DNA of 64,000 nucleotides, taken from the NCBI GenBank assembly GCA_025057975.1, contig JANWUV010000008.1, forward strand, positions 124,001 through 188,000, given 5' to 3'. Position numbers and translations under genes: made by a program. Origin of the DNA: Chloracidobacterium sp. GTDB lineage: Bacteria; Acidobacteriota; Blastocatellia; Chloracidobacteriales; Chloracidobacteriaceae. A model generated the notes under the pieces. That model did no database searches, was not told where the DNA came from, and saw nothing but the letters and a program-made list of their open reading frames with translations. This document shows positions 52,537 through 62,613 of this stretch, one piece after another. Position 1 is the first letter of the stretch; each line of letters starts with the position of its first letter.

Positions 52537-54466
52537 AATTCGTCATGACCGTTTCATGCCTAAAGCGGATGCTCTGGCGCGTTGGGGCTGTCCGCTGATC
52601 CTCAGCTTGACCTTCGCATGGTTGACCTGGGACACGTGGCGGAAATGGGGAGACCCATTCGTTGACTTCGGTATTGAGCTGTATGTGGCCTGGCAGCTTG
52701 CTGAAGGAAAACATCTTTACCGCGACATCATCTGGCTGGGAGGGCCGCTGTCGCAGTACGCCAACGCTCTATGGTTTCGGCTGTTTGGTGCGTCATACCT
52801 CACGCTGGCCGTCGTCAATCTGGCGATGCTCGCCGGTCTGACAGGCGTGGTCTACCGCTTCTTTGCCCAAACTGTCGGGCGGTGGACCGGCCTGGCGGTT
52901 GGGCTGACGCTGTTAATCGCGTTCGCCTTTCAGCTTTATGAAACCAACGGAAGTTGGAGCTACGTTGCCCCATATCGGCATGAGGCTGTCCACGGACTAG
53001 GGCTGGCGATTTTGGCCCTGGCTCTTTTGCGCGGCTATCTCATCTACGGGGGAGCCCGGCGCGCTTTTATGATTGGGCTGTGTTTTGGGGCAGTCAGCCT
53101 GACAAAAATTGAGCCGACCGTTGCGCTGGCCGGCGCGCTCGCTACTGGCTATGGGGTGAGCTTGAGACGGGTGGCGGCGCGGCGCGCCGAATGGCGGCGG
53201 GATGCGGCGCGCTTTGCCGCCGGGGCGCTTGTCCTGCCGGTTGGGTTTGGGTTGTACCTTGGGGCGCAAATGCCTCTCGATGTAACCGTCACAGGACTGC
53301 TAGGCAATTGGGCGGCTGTGATTCGTGTGGAGGCCGTTGGTCAGGCATTTTACCAGCGCGTGATGGGCCTATGGCGCTGGCAGGAGAATCTGACGCGGGT
53401 CGCGGCGATGACCGGCGTCTTGCTTGGCGGAGCAGCAATTGGCATCGGCTTGGAGCTTAAGCTGCGCGAGGTTGCACGGGGGCGTCTTGTCTGGCGCGGC
53501 GCGTTGTTTGGCGGGCTGTGGCTTTTGTCGTCCGAGTTTATGCCGTGGCCAATTTTCCTTCGCCCGCTGCCTGCGTTGACGGCGCTCATCGCGGTCTACT
53601 TGGCGTGGCGGGCGATGCGCAGTCAAGATTTGGTGGCGGTTGTCGAGCGATGGATTCCGCTTGCCGCCTGGAGCGTCTTCGCGCTCCTCCTTTTGGGAAA
53701 GATTGCGTTGGCGGCCCACGCCGGGAGCTATGGCTTCACGCTGGCGCTGCCGGCAACGGCGCTCGTAGCAGCGGCGGCGCTAGACTTGCTGCCGGAAGCT
53801 CTGGCGACGCGCAGTTGGGGACAAGGCGATCTGTTACGTTCCAGTGCCGCCGGTGTCATGATCGCTTTCTGGCTGGCCGCCCTAGAAAGTAGCAGCTATT
53901 TCTACGCCGCTAAAACGACGCCTTTGGGTGACGGACGTAACCGGATGCTCTGCTTTGCGCCGCCTCTGAGCGATAAAGCCGTCACGGTTGGGCCGGCTGT
54001 GGAAGACATGGCGCGCCTTTTACCGGCTGACGCGACGCTGGCCGTTATCCCGGATGGCATGGTCATCAACTATTTGCTCCGCCGGCCAAACCCAACGCCG
54101 TATGTTGTCTTTGATCCGCTGATGCTGGCGGCGTATGGTGGCGAGGCGCGAGTTGTTGAGCAGCTGGCGGCGCATCCACCTGATTACATCGTTTTCGTAC
54201 AGCGTGACTTTCCAGAGTATGGGCTTGGCCGCTTTGGTCAGGATATCCGCTGCGGGCGCTTGATAACAACGTGGGTCGCAGAGCATTACGAGGCGATTCG
54301 CATTTATGGCGGCCCGCCGGCTGGCGAACGGTTCGGTCTGGCACTGCTGCGGCATCGAAAACCTACCACAACGACCAGCCAACTTGAATCCGTGGTGCCT
54401 GCTGCGCTCCATAAGATGGAGGCGGATAGCCTTCTGACCCTTTATGAGCCTGTCGGAGGTGGCTAA
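52520..54466 (+). CDS. Polytopic membrane glycosyltransferase-like protein (GT39/PMT type), second copy
   Basis: A 648-aa membrane protein with about eleven hydrophobic segments. FVDFGIELYVAWQLAEGKHLYRDIIWLGGPLSQYANALWF after the first helix parallels the same loop of the protein at 43803-45617, and DFG/YRD acidic residues there may be catalytic. It has normal high-G+C codon use, unlike that paralogue. Donor and acceptor are unknown, but its place behind gmhB fits envelope glycan synthesis. The ATG at 52520 overlaps gmhB by 17 bases; ATG 52556 is an alternative. Confidence 0.82.
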   Translation: MPPLVEIRHDRFMPKADALARWGCPLILSLTFAWLTWDTWRKWGDPFVDFGIELYVAWQLAEGKHLYRDIIWLGGPLSQYANALWFRLFGASYLTLAVVNLAMLAGLTGVVYRFFAQTVGRWTGLAVGLTLLIAFAFQLYETNGSWSYVAPYRHEAVHGLGLAILALALLRGYLIYGGARRAFMIGLCFGAVSLTKIEPTVALAGALATGYGVSLRRVAARRAEWRRDAARFAAGALVLPVGFGLYLGAQMPLDVTVTGLLGNWAAVIRVEAVGQAFYQRVMGLWRWQENLTRVAAMTGVLLGGAAIGIGLELKLREVARGRLVWRGALFGGLWLLSSEFMPWPIFLRPLPALTALIAVYLAWRAMRSQDLVAVVERWIPLAAWSVFALLLLGKIALAAHAGSYGFTLALPATALVAAAALDLLPEALATRSWGQGDLLRSSAAGVMIAFWLAALESSSYFYAAKTTPLGDGRNRMLCFAPPLSDKAVTVGPAVEDMARLLPADATLAVIPDGMVINYLLRRPNPTPYVVFDPLMLAAYGGEARVVEQLAAHPPDYIVFVQRDFPEYGLGRFGQDIRCGRLITTWVAEHYEAIRIYGGPPAGERFGLALLRHRKPTTTTSQLESVVPAALHKMEADSLLTLYEPVGGG

Positions 54467-54868
54467 AACGAAATACGATCCAGCGCCGACGCAGACGCCC
54501 GCTGGGTGTCGGGAATCTGGCTTCTCGCAGAGAACCTACAGAAAGCAGCCGCAACGCCATGCACTTGCCCCGCCTCAGGCTGACATCTACGCCTGTGCCG
54601 CCAGCAACCAGGTAAGCGGGGTCTCAGCATCCGACTCAATCACGGTATGCCCGGCGCGTTACTACCAGGCGCTGGGACTGACGCGCGCTACGCCGAAACA
54701 GGTTCGGCGAATGGATTCGCGTCCATCTGGATTGACTCAGTCGTCGCCGTGCCCTGCTCAGGCGTCAACCGGCCTGACTTGCGCGACTGATTTGCCAGGC
54801 TGCAGCGACTTGCCTAGTATCCGCGTCCGAGAGCTTCATGCGGACAACGGCTTCGGGCAGCTAGCTCT
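54467..54868 (+). other. 402-bp interval without a recognisable gene
   Basis: An open frame of 142 codons starting inside the preceding gene crosses it, but its product is Ser/Pro/Thr/Gln-rich with no family features and no ribosome site, and other frames are broken. A short frame from an ATG near 54649 (MPGALLPGAGTDARYAET) is not recognisable either. It may be a decayed gene or the long leader of mtnA. Confidence 0.4.
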
Positions 54869-55909
54869 ATGAATACAGTGGCATGGACGCCTGCAGGCGT
54901 GCGGATGATTGATCAACGCGCGCTCCCGAATGAAGAAATCTACTGCACCTATACGACTTACCAAGAAGTAGCGGAAGCTATTCGGGCAATGGTCGTACGT
55001 GGCGCTCCAGCTATCGGCGTAGCGGCTGCGTTTGGGATTGCACTTGGCATGCAGGCGAGCGTTGCCGCTGGAGAAGACCTTCCCACAGCCTTTGAGCGTA
55101 TCTGCCGGACAATGGCCGCGACGCGCCCAACGGCCGTCAATCTGTTCTGGGCGATTGACCGCATGCGCCGGCGGTTTGAGAGCCTTTATGCGGCAGGCGT
55201 CACTGGCGATGCATTAGCGCAGGCGTTGGTTGCAGAAGCGCAGGCGATCCACGCGGAAGATATTGCTGTTTGCCGTCAGATTGGCCGCCACGGGGCAGAG
55301 CTAATTCCTGACGGCGCCACCGTACTGACGCACTGCAACGCTGGCGCACTGGCGACGGCTGGCTACGGGACGGCGCTGGGCGTTGTACGTGCAGCTGTCG
55401 AACAGGGGAAGCGCATCGCTGTCTATGCCGACGAGACGCGCCCGTTCCTACAAGGCGCTCGTCTGACGGCTTGGGAGTTGATGCGAGACGGTATCCCGGT
55501 CACGTTGATCTGCGACAACATGGCGGGGCACTTCATGAAGCTGGGTCGGATTACCTGCGTCGTCGTCGGTGCGGATCGGATTGCCGCCAACGGTGACACT
55601 GCCAATAAGATTGGAACGTACATGGTCGCCGCCCTTGCCCGGCGACACCAGATTCCGTTTTATGTAGCTGCACCGATTTCAACGCTCGACCTAAAGCTCG
55701 AAACCGGCGACAGCATTCCGATTGAAGATCGCGCGCCGCAGGAGGTGACACACATCGGGCCGTATCGGATCGCCCCGCCGGATGTTGGCGTCGCCAATCC
55801 GGCCTTCGATGTCACTCCACACGAGCTGATTACAGCAATCATCACAGAACGAGGCGTCGCTTATCCTCCCTTCACGGCGGCGCTGCGCCGGTGGGCGGCT
55901 GACGCCTGA
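54869..55909 (+). CDS. mtnA: S-methyl-5-thioribose-1-phosphate isomerase
   Basis: Methionine-salvage isomerase converting methylthioribose 1-phosphate to the ribulose form. [18 protein letters not shown] is near residues 43-60, the catalytic Cys is in [19 protein letters not shown] (about 155), and the catalytic Asp is in [19 protein letters not shown] (about 233). 346 aa, full length. No other methionine-salvage gene is nearby. Confidence 0.96.
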   Translation: MNTVAWTPAGVRMIDQRALPNEEIYCTYTTYQEVAEAIRAMVVRGAPAIGVAAAFGIALGMQASVAAGEDLPTAFERICRTMAATRPTAVNLFWAIDRMRRRFESLYAAGVTGDALAQALVAEAQAIHAEDIAVCRQIGRHGAELIPDGATVLTHCNAGALATAGYGTALGVVRAAVEQGKRIAVYADETRPFLQGARLTAWELMRDGIPVTLICDNMAGHFMKLGRITCVVVGADRIAANGDTANKIGTYMVAALARRHQIPFYVAAPISTLDLKLETGDSIPIEDRAPQEVTHIGPYRIAPPDVGVANPAFDVTPHELITAIITERGVAYPPFTAALRRWAADA

Positions 55910-55930
55910 CCTTTGTTGTTCAAACACGCC

Positions 55931-57022
55931 ATGTTTTCGCTGGAACAAAAAATTGGGCAGTTTTTGTTTATCGGCATACCGGGACCGACGCTTGACGCGG
56001 ACACCCAGCACCTCATCAAGACCATTCAACCGGGTGGAATCATTCTTTTTGCCCGCAACCTAGAATCGCCGCAGCAAACCGCAGAACTTACCACTGATAT
56101 TCGGCGCTTCAGTCGCGTTGTCCCGCTCATTGCCATTGATCAGGAAGGTGGGCGAGTCGACCGTTTGCGTAACTTGGCCGGTCCAACGCCATCGGCGAAG
56201 CAAATTGTGCGCGCGGATGACGCCAAGTTGGCCTTTGAGTTGGGCGTCGTGACCGCCGACCTGCTGCGCTTGCTCGGCTTTAACATAAACCTTGCGCCTG
56301 TCCTTGACATTGAGGTCCCAGGCGACCAGCCGAATGGTCTGGAGGAACGTTGTTGGGGCAGGCAGGCGATGACGGTGATCCGCTTCGCCGGGACTTACCT
56401 TGAGGGCCTTCAGAATCACGGGATTCTTGGTTGTGGGAAGCATTTTCCTGGCCTTGGCGGCGCCAGTGTGGATTCACATCACGCACTGCCGATAGTGAAT
56501 CGTTCCGAGAAACAACTCTGGGCTGAAGACCTACGGGTGTACGCCGACCTCTTCGGGACGCTTTACACGCGCGTCCCAGCTGTGATCATCGCTCACGCAA
56601 GCTACCCAGCCTTTGACGGCCATGGCGGTATCCCGGCGTCGCTGTCCCGCAACATTGTGACCGACCTGTTGCGCAAGCGAATGGAGTTTTCGGGCGTTGC
56701 TATCTGCGATGATCTCGAAATGGGGGCGATTCAGAAAACCGTTGAGTTTTCTGAAGCCGTCGTCCGCGCCATTGAAGCGGGTAATGACATGATTCTCATC
56801 TGCAGCCGACCGGATTTAGTTCGGGAGGCGCAGGCTGCGCTCATTCGCGCCGTTGAGTCAGGACGGATTACCCGCCCGCGCTTGGAGACTTCGATTGACC
56901 GCATCGCTAAGGTCAAAGCGATGGTGATGGCGCCGCAGCCGTACAGCGTGGAGGCGTTCCGACGGGCGACAGAGCGATTGGCCGTCATTTATCGTGCGGC
57001 GATGGAATCTTCTGCACTTTAG
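55931..57022 (+). CDS. nagZ: Beta-N-acetylhexosaminidase (NagZ-type, GH3)
   Basis: A 363-aa GH3 enzyme that removes N-acetylglucosamine in cell-wall recycling. AIDQEGGRVDRL (about residues 68-79), GKHFPGLGGASVDSHHALPIV (about 171-191, the general acid loop His) and CDDLEMGAI (about 259-267, with the nucleophile Asp) are the signatures. No signal peptide, so it is probably cytosolic. The ATG at 55931 (MFSLEQKIG) fits better than the TTG six codons upstream. Confidence 0.93.
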   Translation: MFSLEQKIGQFLFIGIPGPTLDADTQHLIKTIQPGGIILFARNLESPQQTAELTTDIRRFSRVVPLIAIDQEGGRVDRLRNLAGPTPSAKQIVRADDAKLAFELGVVTADLLRLLGFNINLAPVLDIEVPGDQPNGLEERCWGRQAMTVIRFAGTYLEGLQNHGILGCGKHFPGLGGASVDSHHALPIVNRSEKQLWAEDLRVYADLFGTLYTRVPAVIIAHASYPAFDGHGGIPASLSRNIVTDLLRKRMEFSGVAICDDLEMGAIQKTVEFSEAVVRAIEAGNDMILICSRPDLVREAQAALIRAVESGRITRPRLETSIDRIAKVKAMVMAPQPYSVEAFRRATERLAVIYRAAMESSAL

Positions 57023-57034
57023 GGTAAGGCTGTC

Positions 57035-59263
57035 ATGACACCTGCGGCGCAGCGTTGGCTGCGGTTTTTGGCGCTAACCGGCGGGTTGGTGATGACCGCC
57101 TATGTGGCGTCGTATCTTGTCCTTCGCCGTACGCCATCTAAGCCGCTCCCTGAAGTGCGCCGTGATCTCACGCCGGATATTGAGGTTGTCTCCAATGACT
57201 TCCAGTACCTGCACAAGGAAGGCGATGTGACACGGCTGCTGCTGCGAGCGAAGCGGGACACTGCTTATGTGAGCGGCCGACACAAACTGGAGGGCATTGA
57301 GCTGCAAATCTTCGACGCTCGCGGTCAAGCCACCGGCAAGTTAACAGCCGACGCCTGCGACTACGACCCCACAGCACGAGTTGCAGAGTTCAAAGGGCGA
57401 GTCGTCATCGCCACGACGCAGGGATTGACCATTGAAACTGAGACCGTACGCTATGACCGCGAGGCGGAAACCGCCGCCACATCCGATCCGGTGCGGTTTG
57501 CGCGTGGTCGCGTCAGCGGCGAAGCCGTCGGAGTGCATTTTGACGGCAAGACGGATCGGCTGACGCTGGAACAAGCGGTTCGCGTTACGGTTGCGCCTGA
57601 AAAGTCCAACCGCCCAACAACCGTCATCACGGCCGGACGCGGCGAGTATACGGCGCAGGATCAGCGCATTGTGCTGAGCGGCGGTGCAAAGATTGTCCAC
57701 GGGGGGGATATGTTGTCCGCGCGGACAATGGCGGCTCAACTTGATGACGCCCAGCGATTACGGCGCGTCGAGGCGCACACAGCCGCCACACTGCACAGCT
57801 CGGAAGCTGACAGTATCCTCACAGCGCAGACGTTGACGTTTGATTTCGACTCGTCGGGCGGTCTCACGCGCGCAGTTGGACTTGGGCAAGCCGTACTCCG
57901 TCGGCAGGCTGAAGGCGAACGGTGGGAAGTGAGCGGTGACCGTTTGGAAGCCGACTTCAGGCGCGGCGCAAACAGCAGTGAGATCACAACCGCGCAGGCG
58001 ACGGGCGGCGCTCGTCTGCACGTTGAGCCGGTCGGCGCGGCGTCCGCCGTCTCACCGGAACAAAAGACGTTGCGCGCCCACACCTTGCGGGCCGCTTTTG
58101 CTCCCGGTGGGCGCGTCTTGCAGACGGCCGTCGCCGAGGGTGAAGCGATGCTTACGGTGACGCCGGCGGCGGCGACACATGGGGAACGAAAAACACTCCG
58201 TGCGCCGCGCTTCGACGCCGCCTTCTACCCGGACGGCAAAGTGCAAACCTGCGTCGCCTCGGGCGGAGTCGAGGCGCTAGTGGAGCCGGCGTCGTCCGGC
58301 GAGCAGAGGCGGCCGCGCAAAACAACCAGTGAACGCGCCGAAGCGGATTTTGACGCTGTCAGCGGCGAGTTGACGCGCTTGGTGCAAACAGGCAACGTCG
58401 TCTTTGAGGACGGGCTGCGTCAGGCGCGAGCCGAACGTGCGACCTTGATTCGGGCGCGGGAGGTGATCGAACTGCGCGGCGAGCGGCGGCGGCCGGTTGT
58501 CTGGGATGACACGGCGCGTGTTGAAGCGCGTGAACTCGACCTTTCAACGGCAGGACGTCGGCACGCGGCGCGCGGCGAGGTGCGCACGACCTACTACGAC
58601 GCCCGTCGGACAGGTAACGCTGGCGTTTTTGGGCGGCCGGACGCCCCTGTGTTCATCACGGCCCGAGAAGCGCACGCCGAGCTGGGGCGGGCGGTTTTCA
58701 TCGGCGACGCGCGTTGTTGGCAGGGTGACAGTTTTGTACGCGGTGACCGATTGGAGCTGTTCCAAGCCGACCGCCGTTTGACGGCGATGGGCAATGTTGC
58801 GACGGCGTTTTATCGCGCGGGGCGTCCGGCGGCGGGAAGCAGCGGCTTGGCGTCCAGTTCCGATGCGCTGATGTTTGGTACGGCGGGAATGTTCACGTAC
58901 AGCGACGTAGAGCGCCGCGCACGTTACGCAGAAAACGTCAAGCTGGTGCAAGGTGACGCGACGCTGACAGCCGAGACGGTGGAGGCGGAACTGGCTGCCC
59001 GCGAAAGTCGTCTTGAACGGCTGATGGCGACGGGAAAAGTGGTCATCGTCCAACCTGGCCGCCAGGCGACGGGTGACGCGGCGCGATACACGGCCGCCGA
59101 TGACCGCTATGTGATCACGGGCAATCTAGCGCGAGTCGAAGACGCCGTACGGGGTGTTTGCATCGCCCCGGAATTGTCTTTTGTCAAAGCGGAGGGTGTT
59201 GTCCGGGCGTTGAGCAGCGGCAATGCGCAGCGCGTCCGTACGACATACCGGCTCAAGCCGTAG
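57035..59263 (+). CDS. LptC fused to LptA/OstA-like repeats
   Basis: A 742-aa membrane-anchored periplasmic protein. One transmembrane helix is at residues about 8-30; residues about 45-190 are LptC-like (DIEVVSNDFQYLHKEGDVTRLLLRAKRDTAYVSG...ELQIFDARGQATGKLTAD). The rest is a long succession of LptA/OstA-type beta-segments with LTADACDYD, LEADF, AEADFDAVSGELTRL and AETVEAELAARESRLERLMATGKV repeated at about 80-100-residue intervals. LptC-LptA forms the bridge that carries lipopolysaccharide to the outer membrane, so this single chain may be both. AAGG precedes the ATG. lptB is not in the window. Confidence 0.83.
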   Translation: MTPAAQRWLRFLALTGGLVMTAYVASYLVLRRTPSKPLPEVRRDLTPDIEVVSNDFQYLHKEGDVTRLLLRAKRDTAYVSGRHKLEGIELQIFDARGQATGKLTADACDYDPTARVAEFKGRVVIATTQGLTIETETVRYDREAETAATSDPVRFARGRVSGEAVGVHFDGKTDRLTLEQAVRVTVAPEKSNRPTTVITAGRGEYTAQDQRIVLSGGAKIVHGGDMLSARTMAAQLDDAQRLRRVEAHTAATLHSSEADSILTAQTLTFDFDSSGGLTRAVGLGQAVLRRQAEGERWEVSGDRLEADFRRGANSSEITTAQATGGARLHVEPVGAASAVSPEQKTLRAHTLRAAFAPGGRVLQTAVAEGEAMLTVTPAAATHGERKTLRAPRFDAAFYPDGKVQTCVASGGVEALVEPASSGEQRRPRKTTSERAEADFDAVSGELTRLVQTGNVVFEDGLRQARAERATLIRAREVIELRGERRRPVVWDDTARVEARELDLSTAGRRHAARGEVRTTYYDARRTGNAGVFGRPDAPVFITAREAHAELGRAVFIGDARCWQGDSFVRGDRLELFQADRRLTAMGNVATAFYRAGRPAAGSSGLASSSDALMFGTAGMFTYSDVERRARYAENVKLVQGDATLTAETVEAELAARESRLERLMATGKVVIVQPGRQATGDAARYTAADDRYVITGNLARVEDAVRGVCIAPELSFVKAEGVVRALSSGNAQRVRTTYRLKP

Positions 59264-59461
59264 CCTTTTTGAGCCGCAGTTCTTGTCTGTGTCAGCCGTT
59301 GCCCGCGCGCTTTCAGTTCTCGTGAGTGCGCAGCCGCGCAGCGGTGATCACCGAAGTGGTGAAGGTGGCGCGGCGCTTCTCATCGGTGCGTTCCACCAAA
59401 AACATCGCCCCCGTGGCTTAGCTGCACACAGGGGCGGCTAAAAACAGTCTGTTCAAGTGGG

Positions 59462-61390
59462 TTACGCTGTTGCGGGGTTGTCGCCCGCCGCCACCGGCGG
59501 AATGAGCGGTTTGACCACCGCCGGTCGGACCGCGTCGGCCTTGGCCTCCTCACGCTCAAGGCTGTTGCTTGTTGTCGGTTCTTCATCGTCCAGCGGCAGA
59601 CCAGCAACCAAACGGCGTACCTGAATGGCGTCTAGCGACTCACGCTCTAGCAGCGCTTCTGCCAACCGTACCAGCGCGTCTTTGTTATCCAGAATGATCT
59701 GCCGCGCCCGGTTGTACTGCTCCATGATGATCCGCTTGACTTCCTGATCAATCTTGATGGCCGTGTCTTCGCTGTAGTCCTGATGCTGCGCAATCTCACG
59801 TCCCAAAAAGATTTGTTCTTCTTTCTTGCCGAAGGTCAGCGGTCCGAGCTGCGACATCCCAAACTCGCACACCATTCGCCGGGCCAACTCTGTCGCTCGC
59901 TCAAGGTCGTTAGCGGCGCCCGTTGTGACATGGTTGAGGAAAATCTCTTCCGCCAGTCGCCCGCCCATCAGGATGGCGATTTGCCCCTCAATGTACTCGC
60001 GAGTGTGCGAGTACCGGTCGGCTTCCGGCAACTGCTGCGTCAGTCCCAACGCCATGCCGCGCGGAATGATGGTGATCTTGTGAATTGGGTCTGCATTCGG
60101 CACTTTGATGCCAACCAGCGCGTGGCCAGCTTCGTGGTACGCCGTGTTGCGCTTTTCCTCATTAGACATCACTAGCGAACGGCGCTCGCTGCCCATGATG
60201 ACCTTGTCCTTGGCCCACTCGAAGTCGCGCATTGTCACGCACTTCTGGTTGTTGCGCGCTGCGTTGAGCGCCGCCTCGTTGACCAAGTTAGCCAAATCCG
60301 CCCCTGTGAAGCCGGGCGTCCCGCGCGCGATCACGGAAATGTCCACGTCGTCGCCCAGCGGAATCTTGCGCGTGTGCACCGCCAAAATCCCCTCACGCCC
60401 CTTGACATCGGGACGATTGACGACCACCCGCCGGTCAAACCGCCCCGGACGCAACAGCGCCGGGTCAAGCACGTCCGGCCGGTTGGTCGAAGCGATCAGA
60501 ATCACGCCGTCGTTAGACTCAAAGCCGTCCATCTCAACCAGCAGTTGGTTGAGCGTCTGCTCCCGTTCGTCGTGACCGCCGCCCAGTCCGGCCCCGCGAT
60601 GGCGGCCCACGGCGTCAATTTCATCAATGAAGATGATGCATGGCGCGTTTTTCTTACCCTGCTCAAACAGGTCGCGGACACGTGACGCCCCAACGCCGAC
60701 GAACATCTCAACGAAATCCGAGCCGGAAATCGAGAAAAACGGCACATTCGCCTCGCCTGCAACCGCGCGCGCCAGCAGCGTTTTCCCCGTACCGGGCGGA
60801 CCCATCATCAAAATTCCCTTCGGAATCCGTCCGCCAAGCTTCTGGAACTTCTGCGGCTCTTTGAGGAACTCGATGATTTCTTGAAGCTCTTCCTTTGACT
60901 CTTCAACACCGGCCACGTCCTTGAACGTAATGCGCTTGGCCTGGTTGGAGAGCAACCGCGCCCGACTGCGGCCAAACGACAGGGCTTTGTTGCCGCTGCC
61001 CTGCATCTGGCGCATCATCAAGAAAACAAATCCAATCAGCAGAAAAACCGGCAAATAGTACAGCAGGATGGTCAGCCAGATCCCGCTGGTGGCAGGTTTG
61101 CCCTGCACCTTGATGTCCTTTTCCCGCATGCGGTTCATCAACTCGCCGGCGACGCCGCTGATGATGTCCGTGCGGAAGGGTTTACCGTTGGTGTACTTTC
61201 CCGTCACTTCCGTTTCTGAGATGACGGCCTCTTGAATTTCCCGCGCCTCGATCTTCTTGACCAGCGTCGCATAGTCGGGGTTGTCTTCCTTGAGCGGCCC
61301 GTTGCGGTGGAGCAAACTCCAGAACAGCACGCCGCCGGCGATGATGACGATCCAGAGGACGACTTGTCGGACTGCCGTATTCAACGTCAC
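59462..61390 (-). CDS. ftsH: ATP-dependent zinc metalloprotease FtsH
   Basis: A 642-aa membrane-bound AAA protease that degrades misfolded and regulatory membrane proteins. Transmembrane helices are at about residues 8-26 and 100-123, Walker [19 protein letters not shown] is near 198, Walker [13 protein letters not shown] near 260, the arginine-rich second region of homology ends [15 protein letters not shown], and the zinc site HEAGH is near 418. The start is taken as GTG at 61390 ([14 protein letters not shown]), with AAGG close upstream; the frame continues 27 codons further to a TTG. It follows tilS, the conserved tilS-ftsH order. Confidence 0.96.
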   Translation of the reverse strand: MTLNTAVRQVVLWIVIIAGGVLFWSLLHRNGPLKEDNPDYATLVKKIEAREIQEAVISETEVTGKYTNGKPFRTDIISGVAGELMNRMREKDIKVQGKPATSGIWLTILLYYLPVFLLIGFVFLMMRQMQGSGNKALSFGRSRARLLSNQAKRITFKDVAGVEESKEELQEIIEFLKEPQKFQKLGGRIPKGILMMGPPGTGKTLLARAVAGEANVPFFSISGSDFVEMFVGVGASRVRDLFEQGKKNAPCIIFIDEIDAVGRHRGAGLGGGHDEREQTLNQLLVEMDGFESNDGVILIASTNRPDVLDPALLRPGRFDRRVVVNRPDVKGREGILAVHTRKIPLGDDVDISVIARGTPGFTGADLANLVNEAALNAARNNQKCVTMRDFEWAKDKVIMGSERRSLVMSNEEKRNTAYHEAGHALVGIKVPNADPIHKITIIPRGMALGLTQQLPEADRYSHTREYIEGQIAILMGGRLAEEIFLNHVTTGAANDLERATELARRMVCEFGMSQLGPLTFGKKEEQIFLGREIAQHQDYSEDTAIKIDQEVKRIIMEQYNRARQIILDNKDALVRLAEALLERESLDAIQVRRLVAGLPLDDEEPTTSNSLEREEAKADAVRPAVVKPLIPPVAAGDNPATA

Positions 61391-61584
61391 GCCTGCCTTT
61401 CCGTGTCGGTCGTTGTGATTTGATGAGGATGACCGGAAAAACGGTTGAGTAAGCCGTCGGGGCGGTGACAAACGGGCCGCCCCGCCTTGGACGCCAAGTT
61501 TACACGAACGACTTTTTTGAAGAAAAGTCGTCCTGTCATTTCTTGGACGGCGGTTCCGGCCACCACCTAGCCGTCAATATAAGC

Positions 61585-62601
61585 TTAGGTAAAAACCAAC
61601 GCATCCGCCACGCGGCGTACCCGCCGGCCGCCCGTCAAATCCAGACATTTGCCAACGCCATCGTCCGGGAGGAGTGTCGCCTCAATGGCTTCTATGTGGT
61701 GGAACGCTACCGCCGGATACGCCTGCTCTTGGGCGACGGTGTGCAACACTCGCCGGCGGATAGCTGGCGGCAGCGCCGTCAGTTCCGCTACGGGCAACGC
61801 CCATCGCCGACCAACCTGCCGCGCGTGCCGGTGCAGCCATTCGGCGACAACAGTTCGCAAATAATCGCTGTCCTCACGCGCCAGTTGCGCCAACCGCGCC
61901 AAGGCGGTGCCCAGCTGCGGATTGAGCCGTTCCAGTTCCGGTATGACGAGATAGCGCAGTCGGTTGCGGGCGCGCGTTAGGTCGCGGTTGGTTTCATCCT
62001 CCCGGAACTGGATTCCACACTGCTGCACGTACTCGGCGATGCGCGGACGCGGCGTCGCCAGCAGAGGGCGGATGACCTGTATGGGCGAGTCGTCTGCGAC
62101 GGGGCGCAAGGGAGCAATCGCCGTCAAACCGTCGGGGCTAGCGCCGCGCACCAACCGTAGCAAGACAGTTTCCGCCTGATCGCTCTGGGTATGCGCCGTC
62201 GCAATGAACGCCGCGCCGACCTGCTCCGCCGTCCGCTGCAGAAATGCATATCGTATCCGCCGCGCTACCGCTTCCAAGTTGCCCTGTTCAGCCGTGGCCG
62301 CCTGAGCGACATCCACCGTTTCCACCGTCCACCGTAAGCCCAGCCGCGCGGCCGTCTCGGCGACCAAGTGGGCGTCGGCGTCCGCCGCCGCGCCGCGCAG
62401 ACCATGGTTGAGATGCGCCACGTGCAGACACTGTGCAGCTTCTACACCGCACCAATCCCAAAGGGCGTGCAGGAGCGCCATGGAGTCCATACCACCCGAC
62501 ACCGCAACCACCACCCCGCGCGTCGGGAAGCCTTCCACAGTCCGCAGCCAACGCCTGTTGAGAATGGCTTCGGCGTTTGGTTTTGATTCTAACACGGCCA
62601 C
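61585..62601 (-). CDS. tilS: tRNA(Ile)-lysidine synthase
   Basis: Modifies C34 of tRNA-Ile(CAU) to lysidine, needed to read AUA. The PP-loop VAVSGGMDSMALLHAL is near residues 32-47, with HLNHGLRGAAADADAHLV (about 82) and ATAHTQSDQAETVLLRLVRGA (about 135); IRPLLATPRPRIAEYVQQCGIQFREDETN is also typical. 338 aa, so the short C-terminal form. The start is GTG at 62601, or GTG at 62595 with GAGGTG close before it. Only 12 bp separate it from the upstream gene. Confidence 0.95.
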   Translation of the reverse strand: MAVLESKPNAEAILNRRWLRTVEGFPTRGVVVAVSGGMDSMALLHALWDWCGVEAAQCLHVAHLNHGLRGAAADADAHLVAETAARLGLRWTVETVDVAQAATAEQGNLEAVARRIRYAFLQRTAEQVGAAFIATAHTQSDQAETVLLRLVRGASPDGLTAIAPLRPVADDSPIQVIRPLLATPRPRIAEYVQQCGIQFREDETNRDLTRARNRLRYLVIPELERLNPQLGTALARLAQLAREDSDYLRTVVAEWLHRHARQVGRRWALPVAELTALPPAIRRRVLHTVAQEQAYPAVAFHHIEAIEATLLPDDGVGKCLDLTGGRRVRRVADALVFT

Positions 62602-62613
62602 CTCGGCGGACGG

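Noticed and set aside
54444-54872. 142-codon frame between the glycosyltransferase and mtnA
   Set aside because: No family features, no ribosome site and an atypical composition.
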